Assembly: GCA_026126105.1 (NCBI GenBank)
Contig: JAHCJV010000012.1
Location: 30,426-94,425, forward strand
Source of the DNA: Enhydrobacter sp.
GTDB lineage: Bacteria; Pseudomonadota; Alphaproteobacteria; Reyranellales; Reyranellaceae
DNA length: 64,000 nt
Direction: 5' to 3'
Shown here piece after piece: positions 44,874-53,498 of the stretch (position 1 is its first letter; the number at the start of each line of letters is the position of its first letter). The notes below the pieces were generated by a model. The model worked only from the letters and a program-made list of their open reading frames with translations. It was not told the origin of the DNA and did not search any database. The translations under genes were made by a program, and so were the position numbers.

Positions 44874-45719
44874 TCAGATCATGTCCGCAAAGCCACGTTC
44901 GACACGGCGGAAAGTTGAAATGCCGAGCCACAGGAAGAAGATGACGACACCGAGGCTGAGCAGGAATCCCGGCCAGTAGAGCGGACTTTCGCCGCCGGCG
45001 ATGCACCATCGGAATCCGTCGATGATGCCGACCATGGGGTTGAGGTTGTAAAGTAGCCGCCAACGCTCGGGCACGACCGAACTGGGGAAGCCGACCGGCG
45101 AGACGTAGAGCCCGAATTGCAGCACGAAGGGCACGACGAAGCGAAAGTCGCGATACTTGACCACGATCGCCGCCACCCAGATCGCCGGCCCAAGGCTCGC
45201 CAGCAGCGCCAGCGCGACGAACGCCGGCAGCAGGAGGATCTGCCAACCGGGCACGAACCCGTACCAGACCATGAGACCAGCCAGTATCGACAGACTGATG
45301 GCGAAGTCGATCAGTGCCACCAGCATGGTTGCCAGCGGCACGATCAGCCGTGGGAAATAGACCTTGCTGATCAGGTTTCCGTTGGAGATCACGCTGTTGG
45401 AGGCATCACCCAGCACGGAAGCGAACAATGTCCACGGCAGCAGCCCGCCGATCACCACCAGCGCATAAGGGATCGGGGTATCGGCCTGGACCTTCGCAAG
45501 GTGGCCAAAGACGACAGTGAACACCACAGTCGTGAGGAATGGGCGGATGAAGGCCCAGGCAATTCCGACAACTGTTTGCTTGTAGCGCACCGAGACGTCA
45601 CGCCAGGCGAGGATCAGAAGAAGCTCGCGATATCGCCAGAGATCCTGCCAGTACTGCCGGTCGGCTCGCCCCGCCTCGAGAACGACGCTGGTAGAAAAGG
45701 GACGGTCTGAAGCGCTCAT
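44874..45719 (-). CDS. wzm: Polysaccharide ABC transporter permease (Wzm)
   Basis: 281 residues from the ATG at 45719, overlapping the stop of the upstream membrane-protein gene as ATGA. ABC-2 type: an amphipathic interfacial helix (YRELLLILAWRDVSVRYKQT) then six hydrophobic segments, including AWAFIRPFLTTVVFTVVFGH, IGGLLPWTLFASVLGDASNS, PLATMLVALIDFAISLSILA and NPMVGIIDGFRW. YFPRLIVPLATM and YKQTVVGIAWAFIRPF are hallmarks of O-antigen/capsule exporters. Two-base gap to wzt confirms the pair. Confidence 0.95.
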   Translation of the reverse strand: MSASDRPFSTSVVLEAGRADRQYWQDLWRYRELLLILAWRDVSVRYKQTVVGIAWAFIRPFLTTVVFTVVFGHLAKVQADTPIPYALVVIGGLLPWTLFASVLGDASNSVISNGNLISKVYFPRLIVPLATMLVALIDFAISLSILAGLMVWYGFVPGWQILLLPAFVALALLASLGPAIWVAAIVVKYRDFRFVVPFVLQFGLYVSPVGFPSSVVPERWRLLYNLNPMVGIIDGFRWCIAGGESPLYWPGFLLSLGVVIFFLWLGISTFRRVERGFADMI

Positions 45720-47245
45720 GCGGCGCGGGTCGCCGATGCTCGCGGCCCACGCATCGCGGTCGTTCGTCCACCCGGTGGCCGATCGAGCCAAGCAAGCACG
45801 CGCGGGTAAGCGAATTTCACCAACATGAGATAGACGATGGTCGACATAATGAACGCACCCAGGATCTTCGGGAGCGAGATCTCCACGCCGTCGCGACCGA
45901 TCGAATACACCAGCACCAGAAGCGTGCCTTCCCTTACCATTACGGGTATCTTGCGGGTCATGAAGAAGCGATAGACCGTACCCACCGCAAGCCCGATAGC
46001 TGCAATTCCGAACAGCATTCCCGGAAAACCGAGATCGACGAAATTTTCGGCCATGTAGCCGACGCTGATCGAGGTCCCTGCACGGACCTCCTCGGTGGGA
46101 TCTCCTTTTGCCAACCGAACATAAACCTCGCTGTCCGACAGGGGCGCCTTGTTGGGGAACAGAAAGCGAGGTTGCAGCACGTGGCTCAGGCCATCGGCCC
46201 ACTGGCGCATGAAGGCCCCCTCGCGGGAAGCCTCCTGCACGGTGATCACGGAACCGAAAATGTCGACATAGGCGAACCGGACCAGCAGCAGGTACGAAGC
46301 CTTGTTCCAATCGATCTCCCCCGGCGAGAGGGCCCTGCTGCCGAGATAGCCCAGTCTGTCACCGAGAGAGGCGGTAACGGCCTGCGAATCGTCGGTGCCA
46401 GTAGCGATCTGCCGATACTCCATCTTCACGCTCGTCCAGAACAGGGCGAGGGATATCAGCACCACCCCCCAGACGACGGCGCCCATGCCCATGGCAAATG
46501 TCCACCGAATGCGTACGGCGACGGCAGCCAGGGCGAGGAAGATGAATACGGCCTTGAAATCGGACAGGATGCCGGTGAAGCCGGTTATGGTCTCGATCAG
46601 GATCGCGACCAAGGCATAGTTTCCACCCTGCTTCGTCGTCAGCACATTGGCGAACAGAAGGAAGAGGACCAACGTCTTTACGTACAGAAGTGCAGATATG
46701 GGCTGCTCCAGAGCGCCCGTCGCTATGCCGCTGAAGCGAACCAGAACCGAGAGCACGAGCGTGCCGAAGTAGAGCACGACGAGATCGCGCGGCTGCCAAT
46801 GCGCATGCGCCAGCCGATCCTTCGCCGTGGGCGGCGGCAACCGGCCGAGCGTCAGGCGCATGCATAGCGCCAGCACCAGCACGCTCGCCAGCATGTACCA
46901 GTAGGCGCGCTCCACGTTGGGCCCGAACAGACCGGCGCCAAGCGCCTCGCCATCGGGAAAGGTCTGCAAGACGCGCGCGAACGTCTGCGCCCATTGCCAG
47001 ATCACCAGGTAGACCACCGCCACCGGCATCCCAGGGCAATTGATGATGCGGAGCAGGATATACGGCAGGATCGCGCCGACGCAGAAGGCGACCGGATCGC
47101 GGGCAAGCGGGCTGAACCCCAGCGCCAACAGACCCAGAATCATGAACAGACGCTGCAGGAAGTCGTAGTCGAGGTGGACCACCCTCTGCGAGCCCCGCAT
47201 CGAAGCCGCATTCATCGGCGGCATGTGCTGTCTGATCGGTCCCAA
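45716..47245 (-). CDS. Polytopic membrane protein, O-antigen polymerase-like candidate
   Basis: 509 residues if the TTG at 47245 is used; ATG 47224 or 47215 would give a slightly shorter protein. About twelve hydrophobic helices, with one large soluble loop (about residues 275-390: EYRQIATGTDDSQAVTASLG, LQPRFLFPNKAPLSDSEVYV, DPTEEVRAGTSISVGYMAEN). A single long periplasmic-type loop between helices in the second half is the usual arrangement of Wzy polymerases, but the sequence motifs of that family are too weak to be decisive. Directly upstream of and coupled to wzm. Polymerase, ligase or another glycan-handling role are all open. Confidence 0.7.
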   Translation of the reverse strand: MGPIRQHMPPMNAASMRGSQRVVHLDYDFLQRLFMILGLLALGFSPLARDPVAFCVGAILPYILLRIINCPGMPVAVVYLVIWQWAQTFARVLQTFPDGEALGAGLFGPNVERAYWYMLASVLVLALCMRLTLGRLPPPTAKDRLAHAHWQPRDLVVLYFGTLVLSVLVRFSGIATGALEQPISALLYVKTLVLFLLFANVLTTKQGGNYALVAILIETITGFTGILSDFKAVFIFLALAAVAVRIRWTFAMGMGAVVWGVVLISLALFWTSVKMEYRQIATGTDDSQAVTASLGDRLGYLGSRALSPGEIDWNKASYLLLVRFAYVDIFGSVITVQEASREGAFMRQWADGLSHVLQPRFLFPNKAPLSDSEVYVRLAKGDPTEEVRAGTSISVGYMAENFVDLGFPGMLFGIAAIGLAVGTVYRFFMTRKIPVMVREGTLLVLVYSIGRDGVEISLPKILGAFIMSTIVYLMLVKFAYPRVLAWLDRPPGGRTTAMRGPRASATRAA

Positions 47246-47258
47246 AGCCCTGTGCCTC

Positions 47259-47537
47259 TCAGTCCGTAGTCACCCGCAACGCGGTCAAGGAGGCCATGAT
47301 ACCGCGTAGCGCGCCATGGGGTGTATAGGGGTGGATTGGCGCGCTGACCACTTCGACGGCATTCCTGCTCGGCATCGCCAAGCCGTTGAGGCAGCTCCGG
47401 GACCCGATTTCCCGAGCGCCGCCTGCGTATCGCACGCGGCAGGCCAGGCAGGCCGCCAGGTCACACGGCTCTCCACAATTCACGAACGGCCATCGTGCAA
47501 TTTGCGATGCGCGGCAGACCACGAGGCGCGAAGTCAT
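47259..47537 (-). CDS. Candidate small Cys-containing protein in the GT operon
   Basis: 92 residues starting at ATG 47537, which overlaps the stop of the GT at 47534-48823 as ATGA, the same arrangement used repeatedly in this operon. It ends 14 bases before the TTG of the next gene, so it fills an otherwise empty 288-bp gap. Third-position GC is moderately high. Cysteines at 8, 21, 25, 30 and 33 (NCGEPCDLAACLACRVRY) could bind metal. No homolog recognised. A 9-bp inverted repeat (CACGAGGCG at 47520 and CGCCTCGTG at 47545) spans its start and could alter translation. The alternative is that the gap is non-coding. Confidence 0.45.
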   Translation of the reverse strand: MTSRLVVCRASQIARWPFVNCGEPCDLAACLACRVRYAGGAREIGSRSCLNGLAMPSRNAVEVVSAPIHPYTPHGALRGIMASLTALRVTTD

Positions 47538-48823
47538 CGGCGACCGCCTCGTGCAATGGCCCGGTTCAGTGCCTCGGCAAGGTCGTGCGCCGAATCTCGC
47601 GCCGAGGGAAAGCATAGGGGAGACTTGAAGGTCGACCGCACATAGGGCGGCGCGCTCACCATCGCGGTCAGCGCGGCAACGATCGTGGCGGGCTGCGGCA
47701 GCCCGCGCTCCGTCAGCGACAGGACCTGCCCTGCTCCCGATCGTTCGATCATGCCAATAGCGGTGCTTTCGGCATGCAGCATGGCAAAAACTGGCCGCTT
47801 CGACAGAATGGCCTGAAAAACCTTCGACGGCGTGTAATGCTGCTCGGTCGAGCCCAGGACGAGCACTGCGCTGCAGCGCTCGAGGTGCGCCAGCATGTCG
47901 ACATAGCCGATACGGTGCGGGTGCTCGTCGACCATGTCGGTAACGCCGGCAGCTTCCGCGCGCGGCAGCACGCGATAGCCGTTCGGATCGTCCGGCGAGG
48001 CGCCGGTCCCGACAAAATGCACTCGCAGGCGCCTGGCGATCGACGGCGCGCTTACCTGCAAGGCGCGGAGGCCGGTCAGGAAAGCATCGAGCACGACGAT
48101 TCCGGCTGGTAGCAGCGCCCCTCCATAGACCATGTGGAAACAGCCGTCGGTCGGATCGAACAGGAAAGGCGGGCGGCCCAGCGCCCTTACAAGCTCGAAA
48201 TCCTCCGGCGCGCTGCCCATCGGCATTGTGGCCACTACGGCTTGCCGGCCCACGTCCGGATTGCGTTCGAGCATCCCGGAGAGATAGCCCGGCGCCATGC
48301 CGGTAATCAGCGCGGCATCGCGCACGGACCAGGGCTCCAGGATCTTCGCGAGCGTGTACGAAGCCCAGGCGCGCGAAAACCTGCGGTCGACGCCGGGCAC
48401 GTGGGCGACCCATGGATCCTGGTAGTCGATGCCGAACGGCACTCCAAATCGGCGATGCACCAGCCGGCCCAAAGGTGCTAGATAGTTCGAAGGGATGGTC
48501 ACCAGCACGAAATCGACGGCACGCTCTCTGACGAGTTGGGCGACCGCGCGATAGGCACCCCAGAAGGCGCGGATACCCACATCGCCAACGACGCGAAGCG
48601 CGTTCACCGGCAACGTGGCGGCATGGACCACCTCGAGGTCGGGATCGAGCAACCGCAAGAGATCGGGATCGGGCCGCTCGAGATAGTACGTCGGATCACC
48701 GGTGACCACGATCGGCTCCCAGCCGAACTCCGGCAGGTGGCGCGACCACAAGCGTGCACGCTGGGCGCCGACCAGGTTGCTGGGCGGAAAATGACTGCTG
48801 ACGAGGACGAGCCGTCTGCTCAC
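47534..48823 (-). CDS. Glycosyltransferase, GT4/WbuB-like fold
   Basis: 429 residues from the GTG at 48823, overlapping the upstream stop as GTGA and preceded by AGGG; the much longer open frame upstream is a shadow over the neighbouring GT. RLVLVSSHFPPSNLVGAQRA and LPEFGWEPIVVTGDPTYYLE form the N-domain; DFVLVTIPSNYLAPLGRLVH and FGIDYQDPWVAHVPG are typical of this transferase group. C-domain: FHMVYGGALLPAGIVVLDAF, GYVDMLAHLERCSAVLVLGS and YTPSKVFQAILSKRPVFAML, where P-S-K-x-F-x-x-I replaces the classical donor-site motif. Inferred to add one sugar of the repeat unit. Confidence 0.84.
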   Translation of the reverse strand: MSRRLVLVSSHFPPSNLVGAQRARLWSRHLPEFGWEPIVVTGDPTYYLERPDPDLLRLLDPDLEVVHAATLPVNALRVVGDVGIRAFWGAYRAVAQLVRERAVDFVLVTIPSNYLAPLGRLVHRRFGVPFGIDYQDPWVAHVPGVDRRFSRAWASYTLAKILEPWSVRDAALITGMAPGYLSGMLERNPDVGRQAVVATMPMGSAPEDFELVRALGRPPFLFDPTDGCFHMVYGGALLPAGIVVLDAFLTGLRALQVSAPSIARRLRVHFVGTGASPDDPNGYRVLPRAEAAGVTDMVDEHPHRIGYVDMLAHLERCSAVLVLGSTEQHYTPSKVFQAILSKRPVFAMLHAESTAIGMIERSGAGQVLSLTERGLPQPATIVAALTAMVSAPPYVRSTFKSPLCFPSARDSAHDLAEALNRAIARGGRR

Positions 48824-49863
48824 TTCGCTGCCCTCGCCACGAGCCGCCGGTAAAGGTCGAGATATTGCGTCACCACGGCATCGGCGGAGAAGTGCTCGAC
48901 CGCCCGCCGGCGGCAGGCGGCACGGTCGATCGTGCCGATCTTGCCGATCGCCTCGCAGCCCTCCTCGATCGACTCGATCAGGAATCCTTCGACGCCCGGC
49001 CGTACGATCTCGGGCAGCGCGCCGGTCGGGCAGGAAATCACCGGCGTGCCACAGGCGAGCGATTCGGCGAACACGATTCCGAAAGGTTCGTCCCAACGGA
49101 TCGGCACGACCATCGCCTTGGCAGCACCAAGCAGCTTGTCTTTTTGCGCGTCGTCGACGGCACCGACATACTCGATGCCGTCCCGGCCGATCTCCGGCAC
49201 GATCTGCTCGCGCCAATACTCGCCTTCCGGCCCTGTGTCGGAGTGGTTGCCGGCGATGATCAGGCGCTGGCCCGTGCGGCGGGCAATTTCGATCGCCCAA
49301 TGCGCACCCTTGATGTGCTCGACGCGGCTCAGGAATACCAGTGGCGCGTCGGCAGGCACATCTGCCCTGAAATGCAGGTTCTCCGTGTCGGCGAAATTGT
49401 GGATGGCACACCACTCGCCGCCGCTCGGCCGGCCAATCCGGGCGATGTACTCGCTGCAGCCGGTGAAGGTCAGCATGCCGGGCGCCGCGAGCTTGCTTGC
49501 GAGCCCTACGGTCCGTGGCGTCGGATCGCGCTGGAACGACATCACCAGCGGCGTCGGACCGCGCAAATGCGGCAGGAGGTAGGCGATGCGCGAGAAGCTG
49601 TGCACGAGATCCGGTCGGAAGTCCCGCTTGGCCCGCAGCAAGGTCCAGCTGTTCAGCAGGGTATCGCCCTTGGATTGCGAACGCCGACCTGGCCACGGAA
49701 AGAAGCCATCCGACGGGCAGGTCGAACCGTCGCGAGCGACCAATCCCACCTGATGCCCGGCTGCCCTCAGGCGCCGCACCAGCACGTCGACAATGCGCTC
49801 AATTCCGCCATAGAGCCGCGGCGGCACCTCGATCTCGGGATCAGCAGTGAGCAACAGACGCAT
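48820..49863 (-). CDS. Glycosyltransferase family 4
   Basis: 347 residues; ATG 49863 with AGAGGG seven bases upstream. RLLLTADPEIEVPPRLYGGI (N-domain and glycine loop), DLVHSFSRIAYLLPHLRG, TFTGCSEYIARIGRPSGGEW, LVFLSRVEHIKGAHWAIEIA (start of C-domain) and VVPIRWDEPFGIVFAESLAC (donor-site E-x7-E: EPFGIVFAE) in order. A typical member of the compact GT4s acting on lipid-linked oligosaccharides. The stop overlaps the next gene by GTGA; 46 bp separate it from the GT upstream. Confidence 0.9.
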   Translation of the reverse strand: MRLLLTADPEIEVPPRLYGGIERIVDVLVRRLRAAGHQVGLVARDGSTCPSDGFFPWPGRRSQSKGDTLLNSWTLLRAKRDFRPDLVHSFSRIAYLLPHLRGPTPLVMSFQRDPTPRTVGLASKLAAPGMLTFTGCSEYIARIGRPSGGEWCAIHNFADTENLHFRADVPADAPLVFLSRVEHIKGAHWAIEIARRTGQRLIIAGNHSDTGPEGEYWREQIVPEIGRDGIEYVGAVDDAQKDKLLGAAKAMVVPIRWDEPFGIVFAESLACGTPVISCPTGALPEIVRPGVEGFLIESIEEGCEAIGKIGTIDRAACRRRAVEHFSADAVVTQYLDLYRRLVARAAK

Positions 49864-49909
49864 CAGCGACCCTCTTCAAGGCAGGGGCGGTAGCGTTCAA
49901 TGAGCTTCC

Positions 49910-51184
49910 TCATGCCGGCCACACCCGTGCACCGAAGGTCGCCGGCACCGCGTCACGAAACGCGGCGGCCACGGACTCCAAGAGTACGCGCTGCTCGATT
50001 TCCCAATTGTAGCGCTCGCGGCCCAATCGCCGCGCTTCCGTTCGAGCGGCGTCCAGATTGCGAACAAGCTCGTCCAGCGCGGCCGCGATTCCGCGGGGGC
50101 TGGATAGGGAGACCACAATGGCAGCGGCACCGAGGTCGGGCGCAATCGCGCGCTGGCCGGGCGTGTCGCTCATGAGCGTCGGGATACCGGCCAGCAGGTA
50201 GGTGAACAGCTTGTTGGTGAGGCAGAGTCGGCGATTCTCCGAGACATCCGTCTCGAGCGACAGACCGAGATCATAACGCGCCGCCAAGCGAACCATTTCG
50301 TCCGGCGCTGCCAGTGGCAACAGACGAATGCGGTCGGCAATGCCGAGCTCGCGGGCCATCTCCTTCAGCGTATCGCCATGACCAAAGCGATCGTCCCCTC
50401 GGATTTCCAGCTCGATCCTCGTCTTCGCCGCAGCCATCGCCTGCAGGAACGGCTGCAGACCGCGATCAAGCCCAACGGTCTGCGAGAACCAGTAGGCACG
50501 CAACGGCCCACCAGGCGGGCGCGGCACATCGGGTACCGACGGCGCCATGGCGGACGGAAACACGTTCAACACCGTCGCCGGAGTGGGAATGCCGTACAGT
50601 GAGGCATACGCCTTGCCGATCAGCGGCGACGCCGCCGTGAGATGCCTGCAGTGAGGCAACCAGTTACCCTCGACGACACGCACCTGCTTCATCCGCCGCG
50701 CTTCCGCCTCCCCGGCACCACCCTCACCGGAGTGGAAATCTTCGGCATCGAATCCGAGCACCGCGCCATGACGTCGGGCCGCGGCACCTGCCGCCGGAAG
50801 TGCGGTAACGTAGTGCGCTATGTACAGATCGGCCGGCACCGCGCAAGCAGCATGCTGCAACGAGCCTGCCGGACCCCCATAGGCGCGCACTGCAATCGGC
50901 ACGGGTACGGCGCCGCCGATGGCGTCGAACATACTCGCAGCGGCTCGCGACGCTACGCGTACGTAACGCTCGCTCGCTAGACGCGGCGCGTGCACCACCT
51001 TCCAGGCGGCGCGCGATGCGATCTCGGCATCAAAGCCCCGAAGCCCGATAGAGTAATCCGACACGATGGCCGTGACGTCGTAGCCCGCGCTCTGAAGGGC
51101 ATCTGCTTCCTTGATCAGCCGCGGGTTGGCGGCAAGATTGCCCGGGCTCACGAGGCAAATACGGCGGCCCTTGGCGGCGCTCAC
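49910..51184 (-). CDS. Glycosyltransferase family 4-like
   Basis: 424 residues from the GTG at 51184, overlapping the upstream stop as GTGA. KGRRICLVSPGNLAANPRLI is the N-terminal loop, with the N-P-R-L-I-K-E sequence common in one branch of GT4-like proteins. DLYIAHYVTALPAAGAAARR and GFDAEDFHSGEGG mark the middle; PLRAYWFSQTVGLDRGLQPF starts the C-domain, and CLTNKLFTYLLAGIPTLMSD (T-N-K-L-F-x-Y) replaces the usual E-x7-E region. Sugar unknown. It is the fourth of four consecutive minus-strand GT genes that follow the AsnB gene. Confidence 0.85.
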   Translation of the reverse strand: MSAAKGRRICLVSPGNLAANPRLIKEADALQSAGYDVTAIVSDYSIGLRGFDAEIASRAAWKVVHAPRLASERYVRVASRAAASMFDAIGGAVPVPIAVRAYGGPAGSLQHAACAVPADLYIAHYVTALPAAGAAARRHGAVLGFDAEDFHSGEGGAGEAEARRMKQVRVVEGNWLPHCRHLTAASPLIGKAYASLYGIPTPATVLNVFPSAMAPSVPDVPRPPGGPLRAYWFSQTVGLDRGLQPFLQAMAAAKTRIELEIRGDDRFGHGDTLKEMARELGIADRIRLLPLAAPDEMVRLAARYDLGLSLETDVSENRRLCLTNKLFTYLLAGIPTLMSDTPGQRAIAPDLGAAAIVVSLSSPRGIAAALDELVRNLDAARTEARRLGRERYNWEIEQRVLLESVAAAFRDAVPATFGARVWPA

Positions 51185-52284
51185 TTGGCACCTCTTCTGC
51201 GCCGTGGTTGCGTCATGAGGCGAGCCAGCAACCGGCACGCAGCCGCGGCGAAATGGGCCTTTCGGTAAGGTTCGACCGCCACCGGATCTACCTTGCCACG
51301 CGCAAGTTGACTGGCGATGGCCGCCACCAGCGCCGCACGATCCGAGGGATCGACCAGCACGCCAACCCGCTCGTCAGGAACGGCATCGGCGCTGCCGCCG
51401 CCTACTCCGCCGACAACCCTCAAACCGCAGGCAGCCGCCTCGAGATAGACGATGCCGAAGCCCTCCTGGGTGCTCGGCATGACGTAGAGATCGGCCAGGC
51501 GGTAGAGGCCGAGCAGATCCTCTTCCGACACGAAGCCCAGAAATCGAACGGCCGATTCGCCCGCCAGCTCGCGCGCCCGCTGCTCGAGGCGCCTTCGGTC
51601 GTCCCCGCCTCCGGCAACGGCATATACGAGGTTCGGGTATTCCGCCCGGAGCGCCGGAAGGGCGCCAAAAACCTGCTCGTGGCCCTTGTAGCGTTCACTC
51701 GCCGAAAGCCGGCCGACCGCCAGCAGGATGGGCCCCGACCCGAGAGCGAATCGGTCGCGCAAGGTGTTCGACGGCGGCCCCGGCACGAATCTGTCGCCGA
51801 CCGTGTCGGGGAGCACGCGGACGCATTCGGGCGGCAGATGGACCCAGCCCAACAGGATGTGACGCGTACCGCGACTCACTGCCGTAACCATGTCGGCGGC
51901 CTCGATCGCGCGACGCCGCAGTGGGGGTCGTGACTCCCAGACGTCTGTCCCGTGCGTCTGCAGCCAGTATCGCGCACCGATCAGGCGGGCGACGACCCAG
52001 GCGATCGGCGCCATGTAGACATGACCGCAGAACACGACGTCGAACGGCCCCCGGCGCCACCCGATCCACAGCGACTTCACGGAATACCAGAGCCGATTGA
52101 ATACCGGTGGTTCCTGGCTTATGCCGGCCGGCAGGTGGATGCCGTCGGCGCGGCCATGGCGCGGGAGCACGAGGATCTGCGCGCCGCCCTCCGCCAAGCC
52201 TTCGACGAGATCCTGGTTGTAGCGCGCGATGCCGCCACCCATGCCGTAGCAGTCGCTCACGAGGGCCAGCATGCGCGCAGTCAT
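51181..52284 (-). CDS. Glycosyltransferase family 4
   Basis: 367 residues from ATG 52284, overlapping the upstream stop as ATGA; the upstream extension of the frame overlaps the preceding GT and is discarded. RMLALVSDCYGMGGGIARYN (glycine loop), FDVVFCGHVYMAPIAWVVAR, WLQTHGTDVWESRPPLRRRA, ILLAVGRLSASERYKGHEQV and MPSTQEGFGIVYLEAAACGL (donor-site EGFGIVYLE) in the expected order. The HGTDVWE sequence matches the conserved acceptor-site His loop of the family. Confidence 0.9.
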   Translation of the reverse strand: MTARMLALVSDCYGMGGGIARYNQDLVEGLAEGGAQILVLPRHGRADGIHLPAGISQEPPVFNRLWYSVKSLWIGWRRGPFDVVFCGHVYMAPIAWVVARLIGARYWLQTHGTDVWESRPPLRRRAIEAADMVTAVSRGTRHILLGWVHLPPECVRVLPDTVGDRFVPGPPSNTLRDRFALGSGPILLAVGRLSASERYKGHEQVFGALPALRAEYPNLVYAVAGGGDDRRRLEQRARELAGESAVRFLGFVSEEDLLGLYRLADLYVMPSTQEGFGIVYLEAAACGLRVVGGVGGGSADAVPDERVGVLVDPSDRAALVAAIASQLARGKVDPVAVEPYRKAHFAAAACRLLARLMTQPRRRRGAK

Positions 52285-53432
52285 GAGAGTGGCATGGGCT
52301 GCCCGCGCAATGCGGCAGCCGCACCCATGATGCCCTGAGCAGTTCGCTGGGGCGAATAGAGCGCTATGCGCGCTCTTACCGCCTCGCAGCTGCGCACCGG
52401 GTCGAGGGCCAAGGTGCGATCGATCGCGTCCGCGAGACCTGCCACGTCTCCGAGCGGAAACACCGCGCCGGTGGCACCCTCCTCGATCAGGTCCGGTCCG
52501 CAACCCACCATGTCGGACACGACCGCAGGCAATCCACAGGCCATCGCCTCGTTGACCACGAGCCCCCAGGTCTCCCGGGCGTCCGACGGCAAGACGAGCA
52601 TATCCGCAGCGGCATATACTCCTGGCAGCGCACTCTGGTTGACGAAGCCATTGAAGACCGCAACGATGCCCGCCTCTTTCGCGGCGCGCTTGAGTTCGAC
52701 CTCGAGTTCGCCAGATCCGGCAAAGGCGACCTCGACCTTGGCGCCACGGCCCTGTAGCAGCGCCGCCGCACGGATCAGGTCCAGCGGGCGCTTGCGTTCG
52801 ATCAGCTTGCCCGTGAACAGCAGGCGCACCCGCTCTCTGGACGGGCGGGTTGTACGCTTGACGTTGCCGAAAAGTTCATTATCGACGCAATGCGGCGCGA
52901 AGAAGAGGCGCGGCGGGCGGGCGCCGTAATGCTCAAAGTATTCGCGGCTACGCTTGCCGACGTAAAGATAGCCGTCGAAGCGGCGCATCATCGCGGGATA
53001 TGCGACCGCCTTGGCCAAAAGCACCGCGGTGCGGCGCCTTCCGGCCAGCTGAGAATCGCCGCGCACCATGACCGGAACACGAGCCTTCCGGCAGGCGTGG
53101 ACTGCCTGCAGATAGGAAAGCAAGCCCCACCCCGGCACCACGAATGCGTCGAAACGGCCGCTTGCGATCTCCCCGCCTATGCCAGGCGTGTTGCAGCCTG
53201 CAAAATGGTCGGTCGAAGGTTTATGTGCCACGTTGGCCAGGAATCGGCTCTCGTAGCCCGCCAGAAGATCGACGTCCCAATCGAACGCCACGCCGAAACC
53301 TGCATTTGCCTGTCCCTCCCCGGTCTGGCGGTGGGCGAAGTAGACCGTGAGATCGCACTGCTTCGCCAACTCCCGAAAGAGCGGAGTGTAGTACTGGATG
53401 GGATGGCTGATCAGGAATCCGAGGCGCATCAT
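52281..53432 (-). CDS. Glycosyltransferase family 4
   Basis: 383 residues; ATG 53432. RLGFLISHPIQYYTPLFREL has the S-H-P-I-Q-Y opening of a well-known GT4 branch. GYLYVGKRSREYFEHYGARP, RLLFTGKLIERKRPLDLIRA and LVLPSDARETWGLVVNEAMA (donor site ETWGLVVNE) follow. 66 bp downstream of the AsnB stop and coupled to the next GT by ATGA. Such proteins occur in exopolysaccharide operons with asparagine-synthase-like enzymes; specificity unknown. Confidence 0.9.
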   Translation of the reverse strand: MMRLGFLISHPIQYYTPLFRELAKQCDLTVYFAHRQTGEGQANAGFGVAFDWDVDLLAGYESRFLANVAHKPSTDHFAGCNTPGIGGEIASGRFDAFVVPGWGLLSYLQAVHACRKARVPVMVRGDSQLAGRRRTAVLLAKAVAYPAMMRRFDGYLYVGKRSREYFEHYGARPPRLFFAPHCVDNELFGNVKRTTRPSRERVRLLFTGKLIERKRPLDLIRAAALLQGRGAKVEVAFAGSGELEVELKRAAKEAGIVAVFNGFVNQSALPGVYAAADMLVLPSDARETWGLVVNEAMACGLPAVVSDMVGCGPDLIEEGATGAVFPLGDVAGLADAIDRTLALDPVRSCEAVRARIALYSPQRTAQGIMGAAAALRGQPMPLS

Positions 53433-53498
53433 CCGCCCACTCCGGCCATGGCGTAGCGTTCACGGAAGAGAGCGCGCAGACGTGCGGCCATGTCGAAG

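Noticed and set aside
47520..47553. 9-bp inverted repeat around the stop at 47534 as a terminator
   Set aside because: No T-run and the operon continues downstream; at most a local structure at the start of the candidate small gene.
47534..49696. 720-codon minus-strand frame spanning two GT genes
   Set aside because: Only its last 429 codons (from GTG 48823) encode a GT fold; the first part is out of frame over the intact GT4 at 48820-49863.
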